64,000 bases of DNA from Hydractinia symbiolongicarpus. Its lineage: Eukaryota > Cnidaria > Hydrozoa > Anthoathecata > Hydractiniidae. The stretch spans positions 19,282,001 through 19,346,000 of the forward strand of contig NC_079878.1 in assembly GCF_029227915.1 (NCBI RefSeq), read 5' to 3'. The notes beneath the pieces are model-generated. The model searched no databases. It saw only the letters and a program-made list of their open reading frames with translations, and was not told the DNA's origin. Positions 24,401-36,856 of this stretch are shown piece by piece (the first letter of the stretch is position 1; every line of letters begins with the position of its first letter). A program made the position numbers and the translations under genes.

Positions 24401-27400
24401 AACATCAATCTAACAAAAAAGTAGGAAAATTTAGCTAGAAAACAAGGACTAAACACACATTAAAAAACATATAACACATATATACATAGCATAAACAAAA
24501 CAGAGACTATTAACTGTAAAAAAAGGTAGGACAGATGTCAGGTGTGAGCATCGTCAGACCGTTACCCAGCTATCACATCACAAGGTAGATAACACTAGGT
24601 TGAGGATGGCTAGTGTAAATGTTGATACTCTGAGAGGTAGAGCAGGTGAAGTAGTTGAAATGTTAGAACGTAGATCTGTTGATATATGTTGTGTTCAGGA
24701 AGTCAGGTGGAGAGGAGCTTCTGTGAGATCTGTGGAAGGTAGGAGGGCAAGGTATAAGCTTTTTTGGATTGGTAATAGTGATGGATATGGAAGAGTTGGC
24801 ATATTCGTTGCAGAGAAGTGGGTAGAAAAAGTAATAGATGTTATGTGTGTTAATAGTCGTATTATAGTGATAAAGTTTTTGATAGGTAATAGGATTGTCA
24901 CTTTTCTGTCAGTTTATGCTCCACAGTGTGGACTCAGTGAGAAAGATAAGGATAAGTTTTATGATGAGTTAATAGCAGTCACATCAAAGTTTGGAGACAC
25001 TGAACTTGTCATGGTGGGTGGCGACTTTAATGGTCATGTTGGGAAGTCATCTGAAAGTTATAGAGGTGTGCATGGAGGCTATGGATTTGGGAGCAGAAAT
25101 AAGGAAGGGGAGAGATTGCTTGAGTTTGGAATGGTAACGGACATGGTGGTTTGCAACACATCATTCAGTAAGAGACAGAGTAGGCTGATAACATGAGTCA
25201 GGTGGCTGTAAGACACAGATAGATTACTTCCTGGTTAGAAAGTCAGACAAGAAAGGGTGAAGGACGTGAAAGTTATATCGGGGGAAGAGTGTGTTTCCCA
25301 GCATAGGTTGCTGCTTTGTGATATTATCTTGAAGAGTGTTAAAGAAGCCAAGTGAAAGTACAGGCCCCGTCATAAAGTCTAGAAGCTGAAGGAAGAGATT
25401 GTAGCAAGATAATTTAGTACAAAAGTTCAGCAGTTAGCCCACAATGGTCAGTGTGATAGTGACAATGTTGAAAGTACTTGGACTACTTTGAAGAATTGTC
25501 TTCTAGAAGCTTCTGATGATACCTGTGGGTGGACGAAAGGACTAGCTAGACATAGACAGACCTGGTGGTGGAATAATGAGGTTGACCACTGTATTAAGAA
25601 AAAAAGGAAACTTTGGAAAGAGTGGAAGTCAGGTGGTAGTAAAAATATTTACTACCACCTAAGCTAAGCGTTGTGCTCGTACAGCAGTGTATAAGGAAAA
25701 ATCAGAAGCAGAGAGAAACAGATTTGCAGATGTGTTAAGAAAGGAAGACCAGCGCAATGAGGTATTCAAGATAGCAAAGCAAATGAAGAAGGCAAATCAA
25801 GATGTTGTAGGTGAGAAGTGTATACGTAATGATAAAGGTGTTTTGGCTAGCACAGAGGAGGAGAAAAGGGTAGCTTGGAAGAATTATTATCAGAGGTTGC
25901 TTAACACTGAGTTTGATTGGGATGAGGATAATTTGTCTGATGATGATGTTGTGGAAGGGCCAGCTATGCAGATCAAGACAGAATGGGTAGTGGACGCTAT
26001 TAGGAAATTGAAGATTGGCAAGGCTGCAGGAGTATCAGGTATTGTTGCAGAGATGGTAAAAGCATCTGGATATATCGGAGTTGAGCTTATTACAAGTCTA
26101 GCTACTCAGAATATAAAGGATGGTGCTATTCCGAGTGAGTGGCAGTCAAGTGTAATAGTGAATTGTTTCAAGGGCAAGGGTGATGCATTAGAAAGAGGTA
26201 ACTAGAGAGGTTTAAAGTTGGTTGATCGAGTAATGAAAGTTATTGAAAGAGTGATTGATAAGTTATTTAGAGAAAGAATTGATATAGATAAGATGCTATT
26301 TGGTTTTGTTCCAGGGCATGGCACTACAGATGCAATATTTTTACTCAGACACCTTCAGGAAAAGTATTTAGGAAAGAAAGAATCTCTATTTTGCCTTTGT
26401 AGATTTAGAGAAAGCTTTTGATAGAGTGCTTTGGAAGTTATTTGGTTGGCTATGGAAAAATTAGGTGTGGATGAGTGGCTAGTTACGATGGTACAGTCTA
26501 TGTACAGCAATGCTAGAAGTCGTGTCAGGATTAACGATTCACTTAGTGATGAATTTAGTGTAAATGTTGGTGTACATCAGGGTTCTGTACTTAGTCCTTT
26601 GTTGTTTGTTCTAGTCTTAGAAGCGTTGTCGATGGAGTTCAGAACAGGTTGTCCATGGGAGTTATTGTATGCAGATGATTTGGTTCTCATAGCAGAGTCG
26701 ATGGAAGAATTAGTTGAAAAGTTTGAGAAGTGGAAGAAAGGACTAGAAGAGAAAGGGCTAAGGGTAAACACAGCGAAGTCTAAAGTCATGATTAGTAGCA
26801 TTGCAGCCAAGTGTGACCTTGTAGTTGGAAAGTGGCCTTGTGGAGTTTGCAGGAAAGAGGTTGGTAGTAACTTAATTTTTTGTCAGACTTGCAAGCATTG
26901 GGTACATAAGAAGTGCAGTAGTATTGGTGAAAGGTTAAGAGCTGACATTCAGTTTGTATGCAAGCCTTGCAAAGGTGAGGTTATAGAGAATGAAGTATTT
27001 CCAGCTTCAATGATGTACAACAGTGGCTCGTTAGAGATAGTTGAGAACTTCTGTTACTTAGGTGATATGTTGGGCAGTGAAGGGGTGTTGGAAGAAGTGT
27101 TATTTGCAGGATAGGTTCGGCTTGGAAAAAGTTCAGAGAGTTATTTCCTTTGTGGACTAGCAGAGTCTTGTCAATTTAGTTAAAAGGTAGGTTGTATGAG
27201 GCCTGTGTAAGAATTATTATGTTGTACGGTAGTGAGACATGGGAAGTGAAGCAGGAAGATCTTGACTGTTTAGAAAGGAATGATATGAGAATGGTTAGAT
27301 GGATGTGTAATGCCAGCCTGAGAGACAGAAAGAGTTCAGATGAGCTAAGAAGCAGGGTAAGTATCCGTAGAATTAAAGATGTTATCCAGATAAGAAGATT

Positions 27401-29789
27401 GAATTAGCTGGGGCACTTGGAAAGAATGGAGGGGGATAATTGGGTAAGAAAGTGTAGAGACTTGATAGTTCCTGGGGCAAAGCCCAGAGGCAGACCGAGA
27501 AAGACTTGATACAGAGGAAGTTGAGTTTAGATCTAACACAGTCTAGATCAGATTGGAAGTGGGTCATTAATATACCTCGTCCAACCCATGCTAGCAAGGA
27601 AAACGGACGTTAAGCCGAGAATGATGCGTTAGCTATTGGAGAAAAGAATATAAATATATAATATATGGTTCTTCTTGATTTGCAGAGTCTTCAATGTATA
27701 AAAACAGAGTCTTATAATAACCAAGTATGTAATTTCACACAGAGTTGATTAAATTTTATCTCTTTTCACAAGAGTTCCAAGAATTTTCGAAAAAATATTT
27801 TGTCAGCCATTTTTAATGTAAAGTCTTCAACGAGCTTCGAATCAACATTTCTTGACAAATTAGGTGGTTAAATTGATAGACTTTGAAGCTAAAACATAGT
27901 ATTGTTATAAATAAATGAAGTTATACATGATTTATAATTCCTGGCTGTAATTGGGCGATGGTCATGTATGGGCAAACCCACTCTATATCAATCAAGTTTA
28001 TAAGTTTTCTACGATGATTAACAAGCTTCACTATTATTACGCTCCTCTTTATTTAAAGCAACAAAAGTCAACTCAGAACACCAGTTTTGTACGCAGAAGG
28101 CGTGCGCACAGGTTTTATCCTGCCGTATTCGCCGATTCGGTTTGATGTCATAGCAATTTTTTTGGAGGTAGAAAGTTTCCGTATTTTAGGTGAAGAGAGT
28201 GCAGAGCTAGACACATTTTGGAGTTTGAAAAACAATGTTAGGAAGTTTGAGCAAAGATAATTTTTTGGAGCCAAATCTAGATAGCTAAGCATCACTTCCA
28301 GACAGATTTTTATTGTGGTACCTTTCGTTAGCTAATTATTCTTCCATTTCCACATTTTTTAGCATTCTTCCCCCTACAAACTAGGTTTGTTTTCATCCTG
28401 CGAAATTTTAAAAATGGCGGATGTAGCATAAATGTGATTTGTCAATTAAGCAAAATGTCAATCATCACTACGACAACAAAGCTGAATCGAATCGCCGAAT
28501 TCAGACTTCGCACGCAAAATTAAAAAACATCAGACTCAGAGAGATAAACCTTAACTTTTTTGAGACAATATTTTACTAGTATTTACATCAGCCAGTACAC
28601 TATAGTTAAATCCACCCCAGCAAATTTAAGGCTAATGCCAAAGGAAGTCGTACCTCAGTTTACTGTTGGCCGCCCGCATGTATATTTACCACCGCATGAA
28701 AAATGTCATTATTTAAAAAAATGTCATTATTGTCTTCACTTTCCCTCCAGAGAATGAAAATATGAAGTAATCACTCAAAGAATATCTTAATAAACCTCTC
28801 TGACATGCTTTGCACATCACCACACCATCATCACTGAGGATTTTCAACAAAAACTCGAATCACCGCGCATGTCGTCATGCTTTATTTCCTGACCCTCTGA
28901 TTTTTAGTCGCCCCTGAGCCACATTCTTTAACCCTGCATGAAAAAATTACTAAATCGGCATAGTAAAACTTATAATAAAAAAAATAAATAAACAAAAAAA
29001 TAATTAAATATTTAATATACATAAATGATGAACATATTCATCACAGTTCCACAAAGAAAGAAATGAAATATACTCAATGCATTCTAGTTCGAAAAAGCTA
29101 TTACGTAATTTCGATTGATGTCACAATCGATCAAAAGTGTTCTTTTTTTTAATGTTTTCAAATGTAATGTATTGTGTTAATTTAAATTTCGAAGGGCCTT
29201 TGTTCCAATGCGTGGCATACAAAGTCGTGTGATCAAGCCTTGCCTCATTTGGATATATGTCCCAGTCTCCAGAGGTTGTCTTTCGGTGTTATAGTTCTGG
29301 TTCGGGCTTCGAGTTTCCGGTTCAAGCTAGCTAGGCGGAGGGGCAAAATAATGAATAATGAATAATGAAAATTTCCTGCATGGTACACCTGAGATACAGA
29401 CAACGGTAAACTGAGGTACAAATTCCTTCGGCCTAAGGATGCTCAAATGTCATGCTTATAAAAAAACATGTAGCTAGCTAGCATGATTGTTACCTGTTAA
29501 AAAAACGAGACATTGTATTGCTTGTCAAAGCATTGCAGCATTTGCTAATTTTAACAGGTGGAATCGTAAAGTTTAGCAGTAGCAGTGTCTAACTTCTGCA
29601 ACTTGATGGACTTTCACTTTCGTTTTCAATTATGCATATTAAATCACTTTTAAGACTTTCATTTGGGACAAAGTTCAAATAAACAGAACTAGAAGTTACC
29701 TTTGCTCGTCTGAGAATATCTATTGCAATCACAGCTTCCATTTCCTCAGCTCCCGAAGCAAGCAACACAAGCGCTGTCTTTGTCGCCAT
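18439..29789 (-). CDS. PARK7: PARK7/DJ-1 family protein, six coding exons, 1-bp frame break in exon 3
   Basis: Class-I glutamine-amidotransferase-like fold protein of the DJ-1/PfpI superfamily, acting in oxidative-stress defence and carbonyl or protein repair in animals. Exons: 29700-29789, 24314-24409, 19940-19998, 19687-19756, 19179-19259, 18439-18593 (stop TAA). Key features: GAEEMEAVI with the conserved Glu (exon 1), VVVLPGG (exon 3), the nucleophile Cys in FIAAICA spanning exons 4-5, and TSRGPGTAFEFAL (exon 6). The usual His after the nucleophile is Tyr (TSYP), as in some invertebrate members. About 183 residues, near the usual 189. Exon 3 is 59 bp instead of the 60 the flanking phases need. 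Just after LPGG the frame shifts, while the downstream amino acids remain recognisable. This is either a sequence error or a real defect. Confidence 0.92.
19999..24313. other. PARK7 intron 2
   Basis: 4.3 kb without a gene. It holds the degenerate tandem repeat at 22255-22745 and a 20-bp perfect palindrome at 23449-23468 (CCATAGTCATATGACTATGG). Confidence 0.6.
22255..22745. repeat. Degenerate tandem repeat, about 3 units
   Basis: Blocks resembling 'ttagtacaggyaaac ... ggcrtaatatac ... ttgcaacttcggttaaa ... aacacagga' recur around 22255-22420, 22500-22612 and 22628-22740. They look like units of about 115-165 bp with substantial divergence. Judged by eye; boundaries are approximate. Confidence 0.45.
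24535..27650 (+). mobile_element. Non-LTR retrotransposon, RTE-like with PHD-type finger (decayed)
   Basis: Apurinic-type endonuclease then reverse transcriptase in one former frame, in intron 1 of PARK7 and antisense to it. The 3' end reads GTCCAACCCATGCTAGC...TTAAGCCGAGAATGATG. A 5'-truncated scrap of the same 3' end is at 55609-55657, where it runs into a GAT repeat. The 5' boundary is approximate and no clear target-site duplication was found by eye. Confidence 0.88.
24606..27407 (+). pseudogene. LINE endonuclease-reverse transcriptase, interrupted
   Basis: Endonuclease part (24606-25196): CCVQEVRWRG and VGGDFNGHVG motifs. Reverse transcriptase (about 25687-27114): GKAAGVSGIVAEMVK, the palm motif YADDLVL with the catalytic Asp pair, and HQGSVLSPLLF. 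A PHD-like zinc finger (CGVCRKEVG...CQTCKHWVHKKC) follows the palm, then a C-terminal piece YGSETWEV (27192-27407). Breaks: loss of frame after 25196, an in-frame TAG near 26203, a frameshift near 26400 around the motif VDLEKAFDRVLW, and further shifts after 27114. It also contains a 30-bp foldback at 25631-25660. It cannot encode an intact protein. Confidence 0.88.
27651..29699. other. Rest of PARK7 intron 1
   Basis: About 2 kb without a recognisable gene or repeat family. Short AATAATG repeats lie near 29350. Confidence 0.55.
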
Positions 29790-30171
29790 TTTCCCCTTCT
29801 TCTTCCAGCTTTCCTTGATGGTCCGGCGAACTTGCAGTGTGATTCACATCTGCATCCTCCTTCCCAGGCTTTACATGTCAAAAAGTCAAGAAGCCTTTGG
29901 AACGGGATTGCCCATAAAAATATGAACACGCATTTTTCATTTTGGTTTTTAATCAAAAATATATTAGCTCGAGACGAACTAGATGAACGTCATTGAATTT
30001 AAGGGCATTTTGCCTTTTTGGTTTAATTTAAAAGCCGACCGCTCCGTAATAACGGCTCAGGTGCCAAGAAACCCTGGGGACGAATGAGATAAGGCATTTC
30101 CAGTCTTCGATCGTCGGTGTTCAGCTTGTGTGCAGTTAAATTGTAATGTCTGTGTGTTGGAATGGCATATA
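29790..30171 (-). promoter_or_regulatory. PARK7 5' flank
   Basis: Upstream of the PARK7 start codon; contains the presumed promoter and 5' UTR. No diagnostic element was recognised. Confidence 0.3.
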
Positions 30172-30629
30172 CAGTAGACGTCCGTTAATTCGAACACGCA
30201 AGGGACTAAATTATTTGTTCGAATTAACGAATGTTCGGATTATCGGAACTTCAGAAAAAACTAGAATTTTAATAAATAAATAAATTATGCTAATGTAACT
30301 TTATTACAACTTTACTACAACTTTTTATAAAAATCTTTTAACGTTGTTTGCTTAACGATGGGCGAGGCCTCCAAATTCCTTGTAAACTTCATTTTATTGG
30401 AAAGAATTTTTTCCACCATTGATGCAATAAAAATGAATAAAAATGAAAACGTTTTTTTACTTGGGACTAAAAAATTGTTCGAATTAGCGAAATGTTCGAA
30501 TTAACGGAGTTCGAATTATGCAGCTCAAAATATAAGACTTTATTAAACCAAACTCAAGGGACTTGGCAATTTGTTCGAAATAACGAAAAGTTCGAATTAA
30601 GCGGCATTCGAATTAACGGACGTCTATTG
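30172..30629. mobile_element. Tigger-type MITE, 458 bp
   Basis: Inverted termini CAGTAGACGTCCGTTAATTC (left) and CAATAGACGTCCGTTAATTC (right, minus strand). Target TA is duplicated at 30170-30171 and 30630-30631. Multiple TTCGAATTAACG subterminal motifs, no coding capacity. Its TIR differs from the 15184-16778 element, so it is a different Tigger family. Confidence 0.9.
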
Positions 30630-32600
30630 TATAATGCAGAAGAGCGTGTACGTTCATCATTATTACAGCTGCCCCGATCACAACAACGACGTCGGCGACA
30701 AACCCAGAAGAACAATAATTAATCTGACACTCACACTTAAGTTCAGTGTAAAAACAGATTTTAAGATGGATACATCATTTAAATTGATAAACCACATACA
30801 TTTATAACCATGTATTTCTGTCGAATTTCCGAATATATCACACAATTAACATAATTAAATTACAACATGGGATCGAGACTGCATACAGTCAACTGTTTAA
30901 ATGTATCGTTTTGTGATTTCTGGAATCTGACTAATCGATAAATTTTCTGTACAGATAAAAAAAAAATTTAAAATTTTTATTACAACATAAGAATAATTAG
31001 CAAAATTGCTAATCACATTAAAGTATTATTCTTGTTTCGTCCCGTTCCGATCCATCTTTTTCTTAAAATCTAGCTTAACAGCTCATGCGTACACTCTTGG
31101 TCAGGGAGAAACTATGTGGATTCAAAACTGGCTTTAATAGCATATGCAGTGTAGCATATGTTGATCTTTATTACGCTAATGAAATTAAAAAAAAACAACG
31201 TTATTTTATTTTAAATTAATTTGCAAATAATAAAATGAAAATGACATGAAGGCGGTTGATTGCATTCCTCGAGAGTAGAGAAAACGTACATAACTTATCT
31301 ACATTTATGTCTTGTCAACTTGCCTACTAAAGGAGAAACAAGCAATAACAAAGACACACCTAACTAACACACGCTGTGGGAGTTGGTTGTAGAGAGAACG
31401 TGACATAAGTGCCGCACATATGGTGACGATCTGGTTTTATAAGTTACATTCCAGCAATACCTTTGACAAGTTTTAAACATGATGACTTTTTATCATCCAG
31501 CGCAACCAGTACTATAAGATATCTAAGATATTTAATAAGGATGAATGGTTTTTAATGCTTAAAAAATACGTCATCAAAAAGCCATCCTGCGTCATTTGAT
31601 GCTATAAACTTGTTTATGTTGCGGGTATTGTTGATGCGCATTATGAATTGTGGTTTCTTGAGCAATTTCTTTCAGAACTTTGAGCCACTAACGGCAGTCT
31701 AAATGATTTTACTAAAATTTCGGGAGCTTTCGCGTTTTTTTAAAAATCCGACAAATGTATGCGTGTTTTTGTTTAAAAGAACCACGTCAACTGTGATTCT
31801 ATGTGTTGTGGGTTGATTAAACAACATTAACTGGAGCAGATGCTGGTACAACATAGGTCGGCTGGCACATACCCAGTTGGAACTGAAGCATGCAACGTAA
31901 TGGTTAAATTGTCAACAATGTTCTTGCCGGTAATGATATTTAACCGGGGCAGAACCGTCAACGTAGGTGACCATGGTCTTTACAATTATACTAGAATGGA
32001 CCTACTTTTCTTATTTGTTTGTTTGATTCTTTATGTAGCAGCTATCTTCAATACTCAAAGCAGACCATTTCTTTAGGTGTCTGTTGGCGCATTTTGCAGC
32101 TGTAATTAAAGTGTTACCACAAGGCAGCTTCTTTTTTACAGACATGCTTATTGCCGCCATGGACAGACGTGTTAAGGCAAAATCGTCTTTAGACATATAT
32201 ATTTGTAGGTTTTGGGACAAAGTGTTAACCCTCCAAGAAAATCGTTGACATCGATGAACTCTCCACGTTTTCAGTAGTCCTTCGACACTCTCCACCCGAT
32301 GTTCATGTCCGTGAACGAATGTTAGCCATCTAAGCAAATCGTTAGTATTGGTAAATGTCCACCTGTAGCATAGTCGTTCGATATCTTTCTGCGCGTGCGC
32401 CAATAAATTGTCAAATCTGCCGGTCTCCGACAGAAACCGCACCTGCGCAAAAAAAGTTCAACGATATCTGGCAGAGTGTGACGATGTTCTGAGACAAAGT
32501 GTCAATCTCTGTCCATGTGATAATGTATTGATAAAAAATTTTTGTATAAATAAAATGAATGTCTCAAAATTGTCCCGAGAAATCAAAAATCCAACCCAAA
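30630..32600. other. Intergenic / possible left flank of the Polinton
   Basis: No recognised gene. A 143-residue open frame on the minus strand (32011-32442) has no family I recognise. It abuts the Polinton polymerase and could belong to the element's left end. I could not find an inverted counterpart near 52 kb by eye. Confidence 0.4.
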
Positions 32601-32612
32601 ATTCTATAATAA

Positions 32613-35600
32613 AGATGAACACGAAAACCGTTAAAGAATTACGTGCAATGGCAAAGCGCCGTGGCTTGACTCGTTACTCTAGGCTATTCAAGGCTGATCT
32701 CATCTCCCTATTAGAAGCGCCACAGAGACCGCTAAGATCACCAAGACAAGTGGTCAGGCCTGTGACGATCTTGCCTACACCTGAGGCCATGGATATCTTT
32801 GAAAAGCAAGAGATGTCGAAGAATCGATCGGTAGTGAAAAGTAAGATGCAAGGATGGTACGATTGGTTAATCAACGCTGTACCGCAGCCTATAAAAGATC
32901 GTGTACAAGGCGCTTACAAGAGCTTCAAGAACAAAATCATGGAATTATACAACGAGAAAAAGTATCGTGGCAAAACCTGCGCTTCATGATGAAATTCAAG
33001 AAGAGGCTGGGGAAGACTACATCGACGGTAGTCTCCATGAAGAGGGTAAAGAAGCTGATCCTGGCCTAACTCCTTGTGAGCATTAACATGCACTCCACAA
33101 AACTTTTTGAAGTTTTCGAATATCTGGTGATAAAAAAGCTGACGTTGATAGTTATATAGCACTGGTGAGAACGCATGTGGAACAAGTGATTGTGGAACAA
33201 GTGGAAGATATGGGATCTGCCAAATTGCAGCTGTCTATGTGGATCATATGGAAAAAGAAGATCATGCTTGCATTTCGATCTGATACGGAAGATCTCGAGG
33301 GAATAGAAAATTTACGTCATCTATATGCAGATATTGATCCACGCAAGGGCTGAAAAGGTATTTAACAGCAACATCATGCAGGTATTAAAAGCTAATGATG
33401 TAAATGAGCTGCTGGATAATATATTTGCACAAATAAGGGCTCATGTTGAAAATCCAGCGCTACCACAGAGTGGGTTTACAATCGATCAAATCATGCACCT
33501 GGATATCGATTTTCATAAATTGCAGCTTACACGATGTTCCTCCTATATAAAATTACCATCTTGGATAAGCGCAAAAAAGGCTATCATCAACCCAAAAAAT
33601 GAAAATGAAGAGTGCTTTAAATGGAGTGTTATTGGGTTACTGCGTCATGAAGAGATTGGTGATCGTCCAGAACGTCTCAGTAAATTACAACATTTTGCTG
33701 ATCTCTACAACTGGGAAGGGTTAGAATTTCCAAACATTAAAAATATAATAAAATTTGAAAATAACAACCCAAATCTTGCAGTCAACGTTTATCGGGAAGT
33801 AGTAGCATCAATATTTTGCGTAGGTCAGACTACAATGCATCGCGTGAAAAACAAGTGAACCTGCTGCTCACCACAGATAATGAAAAGACGCACTATACCT
33901 GCATTAAAAGTCTGTTAAGGCTGTTCTGCCTAAATTGCCTGCAGGCATTTAATTGTGTAGAATACAGGGACAAACATTATAGCTATTGCAAAGGTCACGA
34001 AGCGGTTAAAAATACGATGCCAAAAGAAAGTGAAAAATGGTTGAAATATCAGGATGGTCATGTGCAATTTAAGGTACCGTTTGCGATTTGTGCAGATTTT
34101 GAAAGTCTACTCATACCGGTGGAAGATCGTAGAAAAAGTATGACCATGAAACTGAACAAGCATGTGCCACAGGCTGGTGCACGTATAGAAAATTTGCTTA
34201 TGGAGATGTACCAGATTCATTAAGAGTTTACCGTGGTGAAGACTGTGTTAAGAGATTCGTGGATCATTTGGAAGATGAGGTGAAGAGGTATTATGATACA
34301 TTCCTACAGCAGTCTATGACGGAGCTTACAGAGGTGGAAAATAAAAAGTACAACGAGGCAACAGAATGTCATATCTGTATGAAACCATTCAACGATCCAT
34401 CAAACCGAAAAGTTCGAGATCACAGGGATTTATCGAGGGGCGGCTCACAACAATTGTTATATGAGATAGAGAATCCCTGGTCACATCCCAATCATCATCT
34501 AAGCGGTTATGACGCGCATTTGTTCATCAGAGAACTTAGAAAAAAGTACAACACGCAAGATATAGGATGTAGTGCGGAAAACAAGGAGAAATATATAAAT
34601 TTCAGCGTCAATGTCCCCGTACCTCTCGCTGGAATTAGTAATTCTAACGGAGAGCAGGTATTAAAAAAAATTAGATTTATCGATAGCAGTAGATTTATGG
34701 CATCGAGTATTCTTATTGACACAACCGCATGTGGAATGAAGTGTAAAAAATGTGCACAGGAGTGTTTAGAATTTCAGGGTATATCATCTGAATATATCGC
34801 TAAATTTTATTGTGGAAATTGTAAAGTAGTGACCCCAAAACAATCAATAAAAGAAGAATTAATGTCAAATTTACCCCCCATGGCACAACAGTTTAATGAT
34901 GGTGATATATTTAGAGTTTTCCTTAGAAAGGGCGTGTATCCTTACGAATATATGGATTGTTGGGATAATTTTGAAGAATCAGACCTACCCCCAAAGGAAT
35001 CATTTAACAGTAAGCTGAATATGAAAGGCATCTCTAATATAGAGTATAAATATGCTCAAAAGGTGTGGAATTACATAGTACCAAAGGGAGATAATGTTAC
35101 GCTCGGTGATTACCATGATATTTACCTTGGAATTGATGTTTTACTACTGGCAGATATTTTTGAAAATTTTCAGGGTGTGTGCCTTCTAAATTATAAGCTG
35201 GATCCAGCAAACTTTTACAGTGCTCTGGGACTGGCTTGGAAGGCTTCATTAAAACGCACGGAATAGAATTACAGCTCCTCACGGATCCTGACATGCATTT
35301 AATGTTTGAAAAAGGTATTCGAGGTGGTATTGTGCAAGCTATTCATCGCTATGCCAAGGCCAACAACAAATACATGGGCGATCAATATAATAAAGACGAA
35401 GAAGACGAAGAATCGTCGTATTTACAATACCTTGATGCCAACAATCTTTACGGTTGGGCCATGCGGGAGGATTTACCAACCCATAAAAAATATAATTACG
35501 GCTACCTATTGGAAGTGAATGTGGATATCCAAGTGTGCTACATAAAAAACTTAACGAACTGCTATTTTTGCCAGAGAGGATGACGATTGCAAAGGTGGAA

Positions 35601-36715
35601 AAATTGGTGCTAAACCTTAAAAACAAGCGCAAGTGTGTGGTGCATATCAGAGCACTTAACGAAGCTATAAAGCATGGCCTAATTCTCAAAAAAGTGCACC
35701 GAGCCATCATCCAGTTCTCACAGAATCCGTGGCTTAGGACTTACATTGATATGAATACAAAATTGAGGACTGCTGCTAAAAACGATTTTGAAAAGGACTT
35801 TTTTATATTAATGAACCTCTCCGTGTTTGGAAAAACGATAGAAAATATACGCAATCATCGCGATATAAAACTTGTGACAAGTGAAAAAGCACATTAAAAA
35901 TATGTGATGGAGCCCAATTTTAAAGATGGTTATGCATTTAGCAAAAATTTAATGGTTGTTGAAATGGGTAAAACGGAGATCAAAACGACTAAACCGGTAT
36001 ATCTCGGGCAGGCAATTTTAGATTTGAGCAAACTTGTCATGTATGAATTTTATTATGACTAGTCGTTAGCCCGTGGAAAAATCCACGGGTTCGCCCGCCC
36101 TTTTTATACCGCATTGCGTGCGTCTCGCTAATTGTGCAGCTAAGCTACTATTTTGCGTGACGGACAGGCGTATACGGGTATTTTAATATAGATTGCATGC
36201 AACCAAAATATGGGAGTAAACTACAACTCTGTTATATGGATACCGATAGTTTCGTGTATTACATCAAGACCCAAGATTTTTATAGGGATATCGCAGGCGA
36301 TGTAGAGAAACACTTTGATGCAAGCGCTTATACAAAGGAAGATGGTAGACCACTTCCAATTGGAATGAATAAAAAGGTTGCGAGTTTGATGAAGGATGAA
36401 TTAGCTGGAAAAATCATGACGGAATTTATTGCATTGAGGGCAAAATTTTATGCATACAAAACATTGGAAAAAGAAGACAAACGATGCAAGGGTGTTAAAA
36501 AATGCGTGTTTAAAAATTCAATCACATTTGACGATTATAAAAAATGTTTAGATGATGGTATAAATCTGTATAAAAGTCAAATGCTTATTCGGAATAAAAA
36601 TCATCAACTGTACACTGTAAAAAGCACCAAAAATGCTCTTAATCGCGATGATGATAAAAGACTCGTGCAAAAAGATATGATCTCAACACTAGCTCGCGAA
36701 TATATTTCTGATTAG
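32613..36715 (+). pseudogene. Polinton DNA polymerase B (with SAP-like N-terminus), multiply disrupted
   Basis: Family-B polymerase of the protein-primed type that replicates Polintons. An N-terminal SAP-like segment (KELRAMAKRRGL, 32613-32989) is followed by broken frames. Recognisable parts in order: exonuclease motif I (CADFES, about 34085), motif II (SGYDAHLF, about 34500), motif III (YHDIYLGIDVLLLAD, about 35110), polymerase motif A (LDANNLYGWAM, about 35437), motif B (FEKDFF...SVFGKT, about 35790) and motif C (YMDTDSF, about 36233). Frame changes occur near 32980, 33340, 33830, 34225, 35240 and 35530, a stop lies at 35895-35897, and a Helitron is inserted at 36059-36192. The tail 36197-36715 is open. 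About 4 kb, as expected for the family, but non-functional. Confidence 0.93.
36059..36192 (-). mobile_element. 134-bp non-autonomous Helitron inside polymerase B
   Basis: On the minus strand it begins TCTATATTAAAATACCCG, and ends with an 8-bp-stem hairpin (CCCGTGGA/TCCACGGG) a few bases before CTAG. The flanks are A (36058) and T (36193), the classic Helitron A/T insertion with TC...CTRR ends. No target duplication. Removing the insert leaves the polymerase frame open across the junction. Confidence 0.9.
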
Positions 36716-36744
36716 TCTAGTGTGCTTGATCAAGCACATTAGAC
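36715..36744 (+). terminator. 30-nt near-perfect palindrome at polymerase 3' end
   Basis: GTCTAG...TTGATCAA...TTAGAC, one G-T mismatch between arms, beginning at the last base of the polymerase stop codon. A close relative is at 49053-49081, again just after a plus-strand gene. A transcript-end hairpin is inferred. Confidence 0.55.
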
Positions 36745-36750
36745 AAGGCG

Positions 36751-36766
36751 CAGACTTCGCTAGCAA
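36751..36766 (+). promoter_or_regulatory. CAGACtgCGCTAGC motif, copy 1
   Basis: CAGACTTCGCTAGCAA, intergenic, just after the polymerase hairpin and about 90 bp before the next gene start (36857). Related copies at 37591, 41672 and 46651 (minus) also precede start codons. Confidence 0.45.
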
Positions 36767-36856
36767 TAAATGGAAGTTTGTTTATATATTTCGATAATTT
36801 TACCCTCTATAATTTTACTATTCGTTTTTCTAAAATAAAGACGTATAATAAATAGA

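Noticed and set aside
30492-30722. 76-residue plus-strand frame
   Set aside because: Overlaps the right terminal repeat of the 30172-30629 MITE and has no family features.
32011-32442. 143-residue minus-strand frame as a Polinton gene
   Set aside because: No recognisable motif. Kept only as a note because it adjoins the element and could be part of an undetected terminal repeat.
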